A program made the translations under genes and the position numbers. This document shows, piece after piece, positions 34,841 through 43,847 of a stretch of DNA of 64,000 nucleotides. Below the pieces are notes generated by a model, which ran no database searches, was not told where the DNA came from, and was given only the letters and a program-made list of their open reading frames with translations. Numbering within the stretch: the first letter of the stretch is position 1; each line of letters begins with the position of its first letter. The DNA comes from Burkholderia glumae LMG 2196 = ATCC 33617. GTDB taxonomy: Bacteria > Pseudomonadota > Gammaproteobacteria > Burkholderiales > Burkholderiaceae. The stretch covers positions 1,116,001-1,180,000 of the forward strand of contig NZ_CP009434.1 in NCBI RefSeq assembly GCF_000960995.1. The letters run 5' to 3'.

Positions 34841-36181
34841 CTACTCGTCGGCTTCCTTGAACGCCTTCGGATAGACGCGCACCAGCACGATGCGCGGCCC
34901 GTTCATTTTCTTGACCACCACGTCGAAGCGCTCGAACGACACGCGCTGGCCCTCGGTGGGCAGATCGCCGAGCGCCTGGATCACGAGGCCGCCCACCGAT
35001 TCGGCGCGGCCTTCGTCGATGTCGATGCCGAGCGCCTGTTCCAGCGAGACCACGGGCAGGCTGCCCTTGCCCATCAGCGTGCCGTCGTCCAGGCGCGCCC
35101 AGTCGGCGTCGCCCTGGCGGAATTCGTCGTGGATCTGGCCGACCAGCGCGCCGAGCAGGTTGTCGAGCGTGAGAAAGCCGATCGGCTTCTCGTGCTTGTT
35201 GCCCACCAGCGCGAAATGCGGCGCGCCCTTGCGAAAGCGCCGGAACAGCTCGAGCGCGGGCATGTCGGGCTTCACGTACTGCACCGGGCGCACGTAGTCG
35301 GACAGATCCTCCAGCGCGGCGCCCGCGTGGCGCGCGAGCAGCAGGTCCTTCAGATGGATCAGGCCGGACACCTGCTCGCGCGAGGCGTCGGTGAAGAGCG
35401 GGTAGCGGCTGAAGCGATGGCGCGCCACCACTTCCATGTTGTCGACGAGCGGCAGGTCGCAACGCAGGCCGACCATTTCGTTGGCCGGGCGCATCAGGTC
35501 CGACACCGTCATCGAGGTGAAGTCGAGCGAATGCGCGAGCGTGTTCCATTCGTCGCGGCTGTAGGCCGCCACCGGAGCCTTCGAGGCGCCCGTCGCGTTG
35601 CGCCGGCTGCGCAGGATCAGCTTCAGCTCGTCGGTGGAGTAGTGCGAGTCGCCGCCGTGATCGGCCGTCAGGCCGACGATGCGCAGCACCGCGTTGGCGC
35701 TCGTGTTGAGCACCCAGATCGCCGGATACATCACCCAGTAGAACGCATAGAGCGGCAGGGCGAGCCAGAGGCCGACCTGCTCCGGCTGGCGGATCGCCAT
35801 TGATTTCGGCGCGAGTTCGCCCACCACGATGTGCAGGAACGAGATCACCGAGAACGCGAACACCAGCGAGATGCCGTGGACGAGTTCGGCGGAGTGGATG
35901 CCGAGCGCGTCGAGCAATGGTGCGAGCAGGTCGGCGAAGGCCGGCTCGCCGATCCAGCCGAGGCCGAGCGAGGCGAGCGTGATGCCGAGCTGGCAGGCCG
36001 ACAGGTAGGCGTCGAGCCGCGCATGCACGATGCGCAGGATGCGGCCGCGCAGGCCGTGCTGGCGGGCCAGCGTCTTCACGCGCGTGGCGCGCAGCTTGAC
36101 CAGGCCGAACTCGGCGGCCACGAAAAATCCGTTCAGGGCTACCAGCAGCAACGCGCCGATTAGCGCGATGATCTGTATCAA
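34841..36181 (-). CDS. HlyC/CorC family (CNNM-CBS-CorC) transporter
   Basis: 446 residues from a TTG at 36181, supported by GGAG 8 bp upstream. An N-terminal CNNM membrane domain (residues 1-~200: IALIGALLLVALNGFFVAAEFGLVKLRATRV, ACQLGITLASLGLGWIGEPAF, ISFLHIVVGELAPKSMAI) is followed by a CBS pair (MTVSDLMRPANEMVGL, DYVRPVQYVKPDMPAL) and the C-terminal CorC/HlyC domain (VGGLVIQALGDLPTEGQRV). Members move Mg2+ or other cations, with CBS domains sensing ATP. It is a stand-alone gene. Confidence 0.9.
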   Translation of the reverse strand: MIQIIALIGALLLVALNGFFVAAEFGLVKLRATRVKTLARQHGLRGRILRIVHARLDAYLSACQLGITLASLGLGWIGEPAFADLLAPLLDALGIHSAELVHGISLVFAFSVISFLHIVVGELAPKSMAIRQPEQVGLWLALPLYAFYWVMYPAIWVLNTSANAVLRIVGLTADHGGDSHYSTDELKLILRSRRNATGASKAPVAAYSRDEWNTLAHSLDFTSMTVSDLMRPANEMVGLRCDLPLVDNMEVVARHRFSRYPLFTDASREQVSGLIHLKDLLLARHAGAALEDLSDYVRPVQYVKPDMPALELFRRFRKGAPHFALVGNKHEKPIGFLTLDNLLGALVGQIHDEFRQGDADWARLDDGTLMGKGSLPVVSLEQALGIDIDEGRAESVGGLVIQALGDLPTEGQRVSFERFDVVVKKMNGPRIVLVRVYPKAFKEADE

Positions 36182-36260
36182 CGCAACGACTCCGGTAATA
36201 AGGGAAGTGTCAGTATAGAGGCGGAAAGGCGAACGTAAACTTCGCCGTTCGGATAAACCG

Positions 36261-37049
36261 TCATACCGAGGCCGTGCGCGGCAGCGTCAGCACGATGCGC
36301 GCGGTGCTGCCGGCCTCGAGCGCCGGCGGCGCGAAGCTGCCGCCGTGCGCGAGCGCGACGCGATGGCACAGCGCGAGCGCCCACGGCGGGCGGCGCGCGT
36401 CGCGCTCGAGCAGCGCCTCGCGCCGCGCGCCGCTGTCGAGCGCATGCGGCAGCGAGGGCGCCACGAGCGCGGACGGCGCTGCCGTGAAGCTGGCCTCGAA
36501 GCTCACCGTGTCGGCCGCGCGCCGTGCATCGCAGGCGAGCGTGACGGGCGCAGCGGGCGCGCCGGCCTCGATCGCGAACACCGCCATCGACCACAGCGTC
36601 TGCGCGAGCCGCTCGCGATCGGCGTTCAGCGACGCGTCGTGCGGCGCCTCCAGCGCGGTCGCGAGGTTCACGCCGCGTGCGTCGCCGAGCGCGAGGCGCG
36701 CGAGCACCGCGACCTCGTCGACGAGCGGCGCCAGTCGGCAGCTTTCGTAGGCGAGCGCGAGCGTGCGCGTATCGGCGCGCGGCGCGTCGAGCGCCGAGCC
36801 GATCAGCTTCGTCTGCTGCTCGATGCCGATCCGGATGCCGTCGAGCGCGCGCTGCAGCGAGCCGTCGCCGGGCGGCAGCTGGCGTTCGAGCACGTAGGCC
36901 CAGCTGTGCATCGCGTTGAGCGGGCTGCGCAGGTCGTGCGAGGCGACCGACAGCGCCTGTTCGCGCGCGAACAGCGCATTTTCCGTGACGTAGCGGGCGG
37001 CGCGCTCGCGCAGCAGGGCGGCGGCGGGATCGGCGTGGGACAGGGTCAC
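36261..37049 (-). CDS. histidine kinase-like protein with degenerate ATPase domain
   Basis: 262 residues from a GTG at 37049. The HisKA dimerisation motif is complete: SVASHDLRSPLNAMHSWAYVLERQL with phospho-acceptor His38. The ATPase domain is eroded. Where the N-box (NLLxNAxKF) should be the sequence is LWSMAVFAIEAGAP, and no DxGxG box is seen; only the last helix/strand (WALALCHRVALAHGGSFAPPALEAGSTARIVLTLP) is recognisable. There are no membrane helices or sensor domain and no response regulator next door. It may be a phosphotransfer protein or rely on a partner kinase. Confidence 0.75.
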   Translation of the reverse strand: MTLSHADPAAALLRERAARYVTENALFAREQALSVASHDLRSPLNAMHSWAYVLERQLPPGDGSLQRALDGIRIGIEQQTKLIGSALDAPRADTRTLALAYESCRLAPLVDEVAVLARLALGDARGVNLATALEAPHDASLNADRERLAQTLWSMAVFAIEAGAPAAPVTLACDARRAADTVSFEASFTAAPSALVAPSLPHALDSGARREALLERDARRPPWALALCHRVALAHGGSFAPPALEAGSTARIVLTLPRTASV

Positions 37050-37132
37050 GAGGCGGGCGTGAGTAAGATGGCGGAATCGCCATTATAGGGACCGTATGGC
37101 GAGCGCGTCGCGCGGCCCGACGCCAGCCGCCC

Positions 37133-38062
37133 TCAGGCCGGCAGTCGCGGGCTGTCTGGCCCGGCGGCGTGCTCCGCGCGGTTCGGCAGCAACTGGCAGG
37201 CGAGCAGGCCGGCCAGCATCAGCGCGCAGCCGATCAGCGCGCGCGGGCTCAGCGTCTCGCCGAGCGCGGCCCAGCCGGCGACCGCCGCGAACACGCCTTC
37301 CATGCTGAAGATCACCGCCGCATGCGCGGGCGCCGCTTTGCGTTGCGCCACCACCTGCAGCGTATAGCCGACGCCCACCGACAGCAGGCCGCCGTAGAGC
37401 AGGGTGGGCAGCGCGTGCTGCAGCGTGGCCGCATCGAGCGTTTCGACGCCGAGGCCGAGCGCGCCGCACAGCAGGCCGCAGACCGCGAATTGCTGGAACG
37501 CCAGCACGAGCGGCTCCTGGCGCCGCGCGAAGTGGCCGACCGCGATCACGTGGACGGCGATCAGCACCGCGCAGGCGAGCTGGAAGCCGTCGCCGACCAT
37601 CACCGTGAAATGCTCGTCGACGCTGAGAAAATAGAGGCCGACGGCCGCCAGCGTGGCGCCGAGCCAGGTGCCGAAGCCGGCCCGGTGCCGCAGCAGCACG
37701 CCGATCAGCGGCACCAGCACGACGTAGAGCGAGCTGATGAAGCCGGCGTTGGCGATCTTCGTGTATTGCAGGCCGATCTGCTGCAGCGAGATCGACACGG
37801 CCAGCAGCGTGCCGAGCAGCAGCCCCGGCGCGAGCCCGGCCGGACGTCGCGCGAGCGCGGCGAGCTCCGCGCGCGCAGGCGCCTTCGCGAGCAGCAGCGG
37901 CACCAGCACCAGCGCGCCGAGCAGGAAGCGCAGGCCGGTGTAGAGGAACGGGCCGATCACCGCCAGGCTGAGCCGTTGCGCGACGAAGGCGGAGCCCCAG
38001 ATCGCGGCGGCGCCGAGCATCAGCAGGTTCGCGCGGAGGTGTTGGCGAGCGGCAGGCGTCAT
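37133..38062 (-). CDS. DMT-superfamily exporter (two EamA domains)
   Basis: 309 residues from ATG 38062. There are ten predicted helices in two EamA repeats. Repeat 1 starts LLMLGAAAIWGSAFVAQRLSL with the signature QQIGLQYTKIANAGFISSLYVVLVPLIGVLL. Repeat 2 starts AVLIAVHVIAVGHFARRQEP with VAQRKAAPAHAAVIFSMEGVFAAVAGWAALGETLSPRALIG. Such proteins export amino acids or other metabolites; the substrate is unknown. It is an isolated gene, convergent with nothing. Confidence 0.9.
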   Translation of the reverse strand: MTPAARQHLRANLLMLGAAAIWGSAFVAQRLSLAVIGPFLYTGLRFLLGALVLVPLLLAKAPARAELAALARRPAGLAPGLLLGTLLAVSISLQQIGLQYTKIANAGFISSLYVVLVPLIGVLLRHRAGFGTWLGATLAAVGLYFLSVDEHFTVMVGDGFQLACAVLIAVHVIAVGHFARRQEPLVLAFQQFAVCGLLCGALGLGVETLDAATLQHALPTLLYGGLLSVGVGYTLQVVAQRKAAPAHAAVIFSMEGVFAAVAGWAALGETLSPRALIGCALMLAGLLACQLLPNRAEHAAGPDSPRLPA

Positions 38063-38329
38063 CGGGAAATCGGAGCGGGGTAGAAAGCATGACAGTGTAT
38101 ATGCCCAAGCGGTGAAGGTCGCCGCAAACCGGCGCAAGGGGATCGGCGCCAAGCCGTGCGCCGGCTGCGTCCGGCTCGGGGCCGATGCCGCGCCGCCGGC
38201 TTGCGGCTTGCGCGAGCCGCGGCTTGACGGACCCGGGCACACCGTCGCATGCCCCGTGTACCATGAGCGGCATCGACGGCCGCCGGCGGTTGCACGGGTG
38301 TGACGGGTGGGCTGGCGAACGGAGGTGAC

Positions 38330-40135
38330 ATGACGCGTGTCCTCGAAATCGTGCTCGGGCTGCCGCTGCCGGGGGGCGGCGTGCCGGCTTCCCGCCGGCG
38401 CGGCGCTGCCCGCGCGGTGCGCGACTTCGGCGCGGAGCTGGTGCGGGCATGGCGGATCTGCCCGCCGGTGCGGATGAAGCGCGGGCACGAACGCCTGGCG
38501 ATCCGTCCGCTCGCGCTGGCCGACGCGGTGCCGGACGCGGGCGGCTGGCTCGCGTGGCATGAGGCGGGCGCTTCGGGGCACCAGGCGAGGGCCGTGCGCA
38601 CGATGACGTTCGCGCCGGGCGTGGCGGTGCGCGACCGGCTCGACGTGCCGGCGCACGATGCGGCCGAGAGGCGGGCCGATGACTCGGATGTCCACGACAA
38701 GGACGGGCTGGCCGGCCGGATAAGCCGCGCACTGGCGCAGGGCTTGGTCGACGGTTACGAAATCGAGCCGGCGCCGGCCGTGCCTACCCCGGCGGCGGCC
38801 GCTGTCGAGCGGGCCGAAGCCGGGGCGGCAAAGGGTGTCCCGCCCGCCGCCGAGGCCGGCGACGCGCCATCCGCGCGGTCCGGACCCTCGGTGACGCCGC
38901 CCGCCGAGGCGGTGGCCGCTTCCGCCCGCCGGCCCTTCAGCTTCGAATGCGAGCGCCGCCGCGGCCGCTGGCAGCGCGAAGACCGTGCGCCCGTCGAGCT
39001 GACGCTCGACGACCTGAGCTGGCGCACCGCCGCCGGCGCCGGCCGCCACTGCGAGCTGCGTCTCGCGGTGGCCGATCCCGGCGATGCCGCCGGCCGCATC
39101 GCCGCGCTGCGCGCGCTGTTCGACGCCGCGCGCGAGCTGAGCGGCGCGGGGCCGGCCTTCCTGAAGCCGGCCTCGCTCGTCGATCTGGCCTGCGCCGGCC
39201 GCCTGCCCGATCACGACGGCGGCCCGAGCTACGCCGCGCCGGTCGAACTCGGCAGGCTGAGCACGCAGCGCGAGGCACTGTTCGTGCTCGGCGCGAACGT
39301 GGCCGCGCAATGGCTCGGCAACGACGCCGGCGTGCGCGACAGCAACGATCCCGAATACGTTCATCAGATGCGCGTGGCGTTGCGCCGCCTGCGCACGCTG
39401 ATGCGGCTGTTCAAGGACTTTGCCGACGCGGCCTATCGCGACGCGTTCGCGGCCGACATGAAGTGGCTCGGCACCCAACTGGGCGTGGTGCGCGACTGGG
39501 ACGTCTGCGTCAGCGAAACGCTGCCCGGGCTGGCCGAGGCCGATACCGACATCGCCGAGGCGCCCGGCTGGGCCGCGACGCTCGACGCCGCGGCCCAGCA
39601 GCGTGACGTCGCGCGCAGCGAGCTGCGGCAGGCGGTGGCGTCGTCGCGTTACGCGCGGCTCGTGCTCGGCTGGATCGAATGGCTCTGCGTGCTCTCGCTG
39701 GGTTCCGACGCCGACGCCACACGCAAGCAGCGCCGTTCGCTGAGGCGGCACGCCGCCAAGCGCGTCGAGCATTTGTTCGCCCGGCTCTACGGCGCGCCGA
39801 AGCTGACCAGCATCGATCCGGCCGAGCGCCATCGCGTGCGCATCGACGCGAAGCGGCTGCGCTACGCGCTCGAGTTCTTCGCTTCGATCACCGCGCGCAG
39901 CACGCGCGACAAACTCCTCAAGCGCGTGTCGCGCTTGCAGGGCACGCTCGGCGACGCCAATGACGCGCAGGTCGCGCTGCATCATCTCGAACGGCTGTCC
40001 GCGCCGGCCGGGCAGCTCGGCTTCGCGCGCGGCTACGGCGCGGCGGCGCAGCGCTACGCGGCGATCGCGGCCGAAGTGCAGCTGCGCCGCCTGTGGCGGC
40101 CGAAGATTCGTGGCGTGGGTGGCGGGCAGCGCTGA
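38330..40135 (+). CDS. CYTH-CHAD domain protein with degenerate CYTH part
   Basis: 601 residues from ATG 38330, with the ribosome site GGAGGTGAC directly upstream. The CHAD domain fills the C-terminal half: REALFVLGANVAAQWLGND, the His-rich start YVHQMRVALRRLRTLMRLF (~345-363), LGVVRDWDVCVSE, and RHRVRIDAKRLRYALEFF near 505. CHAD binds polyphosphate through conserved His/Arg/Lys residues. The N-terminal ~250 residues occupy the CYTH position, but the ExExK signature is reduced to LEIVLGL, so triphosphatase activity is doubtful. A Pro/Ala-rich linker lies at ~150-200. Confidence 0.8.
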   Translation: MTRVLEIVLGLPLPGGGVPASRRRGAARAVRDFGAELVRAWRICPPVRMKRGHERLAIRPLALADAVPDAGGWLAWHEAGASGHQARAVRTMTFAPGVAVRDRLDVPAHDAAERRADDSDVHDKDGLAGRISRALAQGLVDGYEIEPAPAVPTPAAAAVERAEAGAAKGVPPAAEAGDAPSARSGPSVTPPAEAVAASARRPFSFECERRRGRWQREDRAPVELTLDDLSWRTAAGAGRHCELRLAVADPGDAAGRIAALRALFDAARELSGAGPAFLKPASLVDLACAGRLPDHDGGPSYAAPVELGRLSTQREALFVLGANVAAQWLGNDAGVRDSNDPEYVHQMRVALRRLRTLMRLFKDFADAAYRDAFAADMKWLGTQLGVVRDWDVCVSETLPGLAEADTDIAEAPGWAATLDAAAQQRDVARSELRQAVASSRYARLVLGWIEWLCVLSLGSDADATRKQRRSLRRHAAKRVEHLFARLYGAPKLTSIDPAERHRVRIDAKRLRYALEFFASITARSTRDKLLKRVSRLQGTLGDANDAQVALHHLERLSAPAGQLGFARGYGAAAQRYAAIAAEVQLRRLWRPKIRGVGGGQR

Positions 40136-40183
40136 CCGGAGGGCGCCAGCGGGACGGGCGGCGGCCGCGGGCGAGGCCGCCGC

Positions 40184-40879
40184 TCAGATGCGATGCAGCG
40201 GGGCGTTCTGGTCGAGCGTGGCGGAAGTCGGCCGCGATATCGGCCGGTAGTTCGGGTTCGCCTTCCAACGCGCACGCACGTAGGGGCGCTCGTGGCCCGA
40301 CACCTTCAGGGCCACTTGGGTGACCCAGCGTTGCGACGGCACCGGAATGCCGTGCAGCGTGATGGTGACGATCGCGAGGCTGGCCACCACGGCCGGTACC
40401 GACCAGCGATGGGGCTGCGCGCGCCAGGCGATCAGCACGAACGACAGCGCCGCCAGCGCGCCGACCACGCAGCCGGTGATCGCCTCGGACGGCGAATGCG
40501 CCGACAGCACCACGCGCGACAGCGACACGGCCACGCCGAGCGCCAGCCCGAGCGCGACGCCGGCGGCCCGCAGGACGGGATGGGCACGGGTGAGCGCGAT
40601 CAGCATCGCGACCGGATAGACCGAGGCGGAGAGCATCGAATGGCCGCTGAAGCCGGTGAAATCCCAGGTGCGGATGCCGATGCCCCAGCCGAGGAACGCG
40701 ATCTTGGTCAGCGCGACCGCCGAAATTGCCGCGCCGAGCACGGCGAGCCAGGTCAGCGCGAGGCGCGCCGAATAGCCGAGCGCGAGCCAGACGGCCAGCG
40801 TCGCGGCGAGCGGCAGCGTAATGCCGGCGCTGCCGAAGTAGGTGATCCAGTTCCAGAGGCGAAGCGGCAGGTCGTACAT
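40184..40879 (-). CDS. PAP2-family membrane phosphatase
   Basis: 231 residues from ATG 40879. It has six helices. The acid-phosphatase signature is FTGFSGHSMLSASVYP (SGHS, with the His near residue 80) and SRVVLSAHSPSEAITG (SR..H, His near 129). The first motif, normally KxxxxxxRP, is only KIAFLGWGIGIRTWD, and the final Asp of the third motif is Glu. It probably hydrolyses a lipid phosphate such as undecaprenyl pyrophosphate at the periplasmic face. Convergent with the CHAD gene. Confidence 0.85.
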   Translation of the reverse strand: MYDLPLRLWNWITYFGSAGITLPLAATLAVWLALGYSARLALTWLAVLGAAISAVALTKIAFLGWGIGIRTWDFTGFSGHSMLSASVYPVAMLIALTRAHPVLRAAGVALGLALGVAVSLSRVVLSAHSPSEAITGCVVGALAALSFVLIAWRAQPHRWSVPAVVASLAIVTITLHGIPVPSQRWVTQVALKVSGHERPYVRARWKANPNYRPISRPTSATLDQNAPLHRI

Positions 40880-41100
40880 CGGGAATCGGCGGCTCAGTCG
40901 GGCGTGAAACGGAGCCGGCGCATGCCGCCCGGGCAGGGCGGTGGCGCACGGCGGGCGGCTGGCAGCAGTATACCGGGCTCGCCTCGCTGGCTGTCATGAT
41001 CGCGCCCCCGGTAAAGCTGCGAAAATGATGCTATTGTGCAATGCACAAAATCATTCCGGCGGCACCTTGCTCGTGCCCCGATTCGACTGCGAGCCGATCG

Positions 41101-42222
41101 ATGACCAAGCGTCTGACCAAACTGTGGCTGGGCGGGATGAAGAAAATGCTGCGCACGCCAGCGTCGCGGCTGCCGGCCGTCATCGCGGATGCGATCTTTG
41201 CCGCCCCGCCTGCCACCGAAGCCGTGCCGCCTCGCGCGGCGAGCGCCGAGGGTGCGCCCCATTTCCCCTGGCCGCCGCGCGAGTCGCGCGTGCGGCCGCG
41301 CGCGGCCGCCTGGGCGGAGGGCGAGTGGTCGCGCGGCGAGCATCCGCTGCCGTTCGTGGTCGGGCGCTTCGTGAGCCACCTCGGCTATGCGCTCTACGTG
41401 CCCGATGGGCTGCCCGCGGGGGCGCCGCTCGTCGTGATGCTGCATGGCTGCAAGCAGGACGCCGCGCAGTTCGCGCAGGGCACGCGGATGAACCTGCTGG
41501 CCGATCGTCATGGTTTCGCGGTGCTCTATCCGGAACAGTCGATCCAGGCGCATTCGCATGGCTGCTGGCACTGGTACGACGACACCGAGCGCGGCGGACG
41601 CGGCGAGGCGCGTGCCGTGGTCGATCTGGTCGATACGCTGGTGGCGGCCCGCGGTCTCGACGCCTCGCGCGTCTATGCCGCCGGCCTGTCGGCCGGAGCC
41701 GGGCTCGCCACGCTGCTGGCGCTGCATTTCCCCGACCGGTTCGCGGCGATCGCGCTGCACTCGGGGCCGGCCTTCGGCGACGCGCATTCCGGCATCACCG
41801 CGATGGACGTGATGCGCCGCGGGCTGCATCGCGCACCGGCGGCGATTGCCGACAGCTACGCCGCGCCCGGAACCTATCCGGGCATGCCGGCGCTGATCGT
41901 GCACGGCGACGACGACTCGGTGGTGTCGCCGGCCAATGCCGACCACCTCGCGATCGAATTCCTGCGCCTGAACGGCCTGGCCGACGCCGACGGCGAGCCG
42001 AGCGGCGTCGAGCGGATCGACACGCAGGCTGGCGAGATCCGGCTGCTCGATTACCGGCGCGACGGCAGGCCGGTGGTGCGGGTCTGCCATGTCGCCGGGC
42101 TGGATCACGCCTGGGCGGGCGGAGACGACACGGTGCCGTTCCATGCCTCGGCCGGCCCCGACGCGAGCACGATGGTCTGGGGCTTTTTTGCGGATAAACA
42201 ACGGCAGACTGCGACAATCTGA
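41101..42222 (+). CDS. PHB depolymerase-type esterase
   Basis: 373 residues from ATG 41101; an upstream ATG at 41041 lacks a ribosome site. The alpha/beta hydrolase core has LVVMLHGCKQDAAQFAQGTRMN (oxyanion strand, HGC), the nucleophile motif YAAGLSAGAGLATLLALHFP (GLSAG, Ser near 199), IVHGDDDSVVSP (acid Asp) and GLDHAWAGGD (base His). These match the intracellular/secreted polyhydroxybutyrate depolymerase and feruloyl-esterase-like family. The N-terminus is Arg/Lys-rich without a clear signal peptide. Confidence 0.9.
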   Translation: MTKRLTKLWLGGMKKMLRTPASRLPAVIADAIFAAPPATEAVPPRAASAEGAPHFPWPPRESRVRPRAAAWAEGEWSRGEHPLPFVVGRFVSHLGYALYVPDGLPAGAPLVVMLHGCKQDAAQFAQGTRMNLLADRHGFAVLYPEQSIQAHSHGCWHWYDDTERGGRGEARAVVDLVDTLVAARGLDASRVYAAGLSAGAGLATLLALHFPDRFAAIALHSGPAFGDAHSGITAMDVMRRGLHRAPAAIADSYAAPGTYPGMPALIVHGDDDSVVSPANADHLAIEFLRLNGLADADGEPSGVERIDTQAGEIRLLDYRRDGRPVVRVCHVAGLDHAWAGGDDTVPFHASAGPDASTMVWGFFADKQRQTATI

Positions 42223-42313
42223 CGGTTTTTTTTGAAACGCTGGCGGCGCCTACGGGTTTTCCCTATAATTCGGGTTAATACCTAAGCGATAACCCTTGGA
42301 TTGGAGAATTCGT

Positions 42314-42493
42314 ATGATGTACCTTCTGAGCCGCCTGTTCCTGTTCCTGACGAAATCCTCCGAGCAGATCGCGAAAGAGCGCGCCGACGCCTATCTGGCC
42401 GACGCGACCGATCTCTACGATCTCGAATTTCGCATTCGCAAGCTCGATCACGACGCCGCGCACCGCACGCCGTCGTGGATGGCGGCGCGCTGA
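42314..42493 (+). CDS. DUF3563 small protein
   Basis: 59 residues from ATG 42314 (the next codon pair also allows 42317), with GGAG 6-7 bp upstream. A hydrophobic amphipathic start (MMYLLSRLFLFLTKSSEQ) precedes a charged region ending LYDLEFRIRKLDHD, the signature of DUF3563, which resembles the DUF1127-like end. Function unknown. It has its own promoter-like AT-rich stretch (TATAATTCGGG near 42263) and a strong terminator, so it is probably an abundant monocistronic message. Confidence 0.85.
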   Translation: MMYLLSRLFLFLTKSSEQIAKERADAYLADATDLYDLEFRIRKLDHDAAHRTPSWMAAR

Positions 42494-42552
42494 GCCCGCT
42501 CCGCCGGGTTCGTCCGGCATACCTGACTGCGGCGGAATTGTCCGCCGACAAA

Positions 42553-42592
42553 AAAGGCGTGGCGATCTTTCGATCGTCACGCCTTTCCTTTT
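42553..42592 (+). terminator. terminator after the DUF3563 gene, probably bidirectional
   Basis: AAAGGCGTGGCGATC (42553-42567) pairs with GATCGTCACGCCTTT (42572-42586), one wobble, followed by CCTTTTG. A-run on the left gives a T-run on the minus strand, so it could also end ohr transcription. Confidence 0.85.
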
Positions 42593-42683
42593 GACGCCTC
42601 GCTTGCGTCCTTTCCGCTTACCTTTCGCGTCCCGCGCCGGCTTCGTCGCAACCCCGGGCCGCCGCGGGATCCCGCCGCCCGCC

Positions 42684-43103
42684 TTACGCGATCACGATCC
42701 GCACCGGCACGTTGTTGCGCGTCGCGTTCGAGTACGGACACACCTCATGCGCCTTGTCGACGAGTGCCTTCGCCGCTTCCGGCTCGAGGCCCGGCAGCGA
42801 GATGCGCAGCTCGACGTCGAGCCCGAAGCCGCCCTGGTCGTTCGGGCCGATGCCGACTTGGCCCGTCACCGCCGTGTCGGCCGGCAGCGCCTGCTTCGTC
42901 TGGCCGGCGACGAACTTCATCGCGCTCAGGAAACAGGCCGAATAGCCGGCGGCAAACAATTGCTCCGGATTCGTGCCTTCCGCGCCCGAGCCGCCGAGTT
43001 CGCGCGGTGCCGCCAGCTTCACGTCCAACTGGTTGTCTGCCGACACCGCGCGGCCGTCGCGACCGCCCGTGCTCGTTGCGCTCGTCTGATAAAGGATGTT
43101 CAT
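42684..43103 (-). CDS. ohr: organic hydroperoxide resistance protein
   Basis: 139 residues from ATG 43103. Ohr reduces organic and fatty-acid hydroperoxides using a reactive Cys pair: Cys60 in AAGYSACFLSAMKFV and Cys in HEVCPYSNATRNN. TNPEQLFAAGYSACF and the C-terminal VCPYSN are the two family signatures, and the protein has the exact family length. Electrons come from lipoylated proteins. It is expected to be repressed by the OhrR encoded directly upstream on the same strand. Confidence 0.97.
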   Translation of the reverse strand: MNILYQTSATSTGGRDGRAVSADNQLDVKLAAPRELGGSGAEGTNPEQLFAAGYSACFLSAMKFVAGQTKQALPADTAVTGQVGIGPNDQGGFGLDVELRISLPGLEPEAAKALVDKAHEVCPYSNATRNNVPVRIVIA

Positions 43104-43207
43104 GGTGCGCTCCTGTTCATGTCGATAAGGGGGGAACCGGCGCGGCGGACCTGCATCCCGGCTGGGATGCGTCCGCCACGAGTCCGCCGTGGCGAAAATA
43201 TATCGAA

Positions 43208-43225
43208 CTAATGATTAGCGTGCAA
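43208..43225. promoter_or_regulatory. putative OhrR operator upstream of ohr
   Basis: CTAATGATTAG (43208-43218) is a perfect palindrome and continues into CGTGCAA. The 12-mer ATTAGCGTGCAA (43214-43225) recurs, inverted with one change, upstream of ohrR. It lies ~105 bp before the ohr ATG. Confidence 0.6.
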
Positions 43226-43274
43226 ACTAAATTGCCGTGATGCGCGGCTCGCGGCTAGGCGAGCCGGCGGCGGC

Positions 43275-43727
43275 TCAATCGCCGTTGTGTGCTTTCAGCG
43301 CGTCGCGCAGCTGCCTCAATTCCTCACGCAGACGGATCAGGAAGTCCGGCGTCTGCTGCATTGCGCAAAAGAGTTCGGCCGGCACCGGGCGCGCCGTCTG
43401 GCGCAATGCCTCGCCTTGCGGCGTCAGCCGCGCGTGGACGAGGCGTTCGTCGGCCGTGCCGCGCACCCGTTCGAGATAACCGAGTGCCTCAAGCCGCTTC
43501 AGCAGCGGTGTGACGGTGGCTGAATCGAGATGCAGGCGGGCGGCGATGTCCTTGACTGCGAGGTCGTCGTTTTCCCACAGCACGAGCATCGTCAGGTATT
43601 GCGGATAGGTCAGCGAGAGTCGCTCGAGCAACGGCTTGTAAGCCTTCGTCATCGCGAGCGAGGTCGAATAGAGCGCGAAGCAGAGCTGGTCGTCGAGCGT
43701 GGTGGGGACGCTGGGCAGATCGTTCAT
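43275..43727 (-). CDS. ohrR: MarR-family peroxide-sensing repressor OhrR
   Basis: 150 residues from ATG 43727. The redox-sensing Cys is in LDDQLCFALYSTSLAMTKAY (Cys16), with the Tyr residues that hydrogen-bond to it. The winged helix is YPQYLTMLVLWENDDLAVKDIAARLHLDSATVTPLLKRLEALGYLERVRG, with the wing TADERLVHARLT. Oxidation of the Cys by organic peroxides releases DNA. The pairing with ohr and a shared operator motif before both genes support the name. Confidence 0.95.
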   Translation of the reverse strand: MNDLPSVPTTLDDQLCFALYSTSLAMTKAYKPLLERLSLTYPQYLTMLVLWENDDLAVKDIAARLHLDSATVTPLLKRLEALGYLERVRGTADERLVHARLTPQGEALRQTARPVPAELFCAMQQTPDFLIRLREELRQLRDALKAHNGD

Positions 43728-43757
43728 GGCGGAGGCCGTCGTTCGGACACAAAAAGC

Positions 43758-43773
43758 TTGTACGCTAATGATT
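43758..43773. promoter_or_regulatory. putative OhrR operator upstream of ohrR (autoregulation)
   Basis: TTGTACGCTAATGATT (43758-43773) shares CTAATGATT and the inverted ATTAGCGTrCAA with the ohr operator. It is 31 bp before the ohrR start, where binding would repress ohrR itself. Confidence 0.6.
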
Positions 43774-43847
43774 TTGCGCCGAACTGTCGCCGCTGGCGAG
43801 CGCGGCGCCGGGAGAACCCGCGCCGGCGGGTGGGGCGATCGCGGCGC

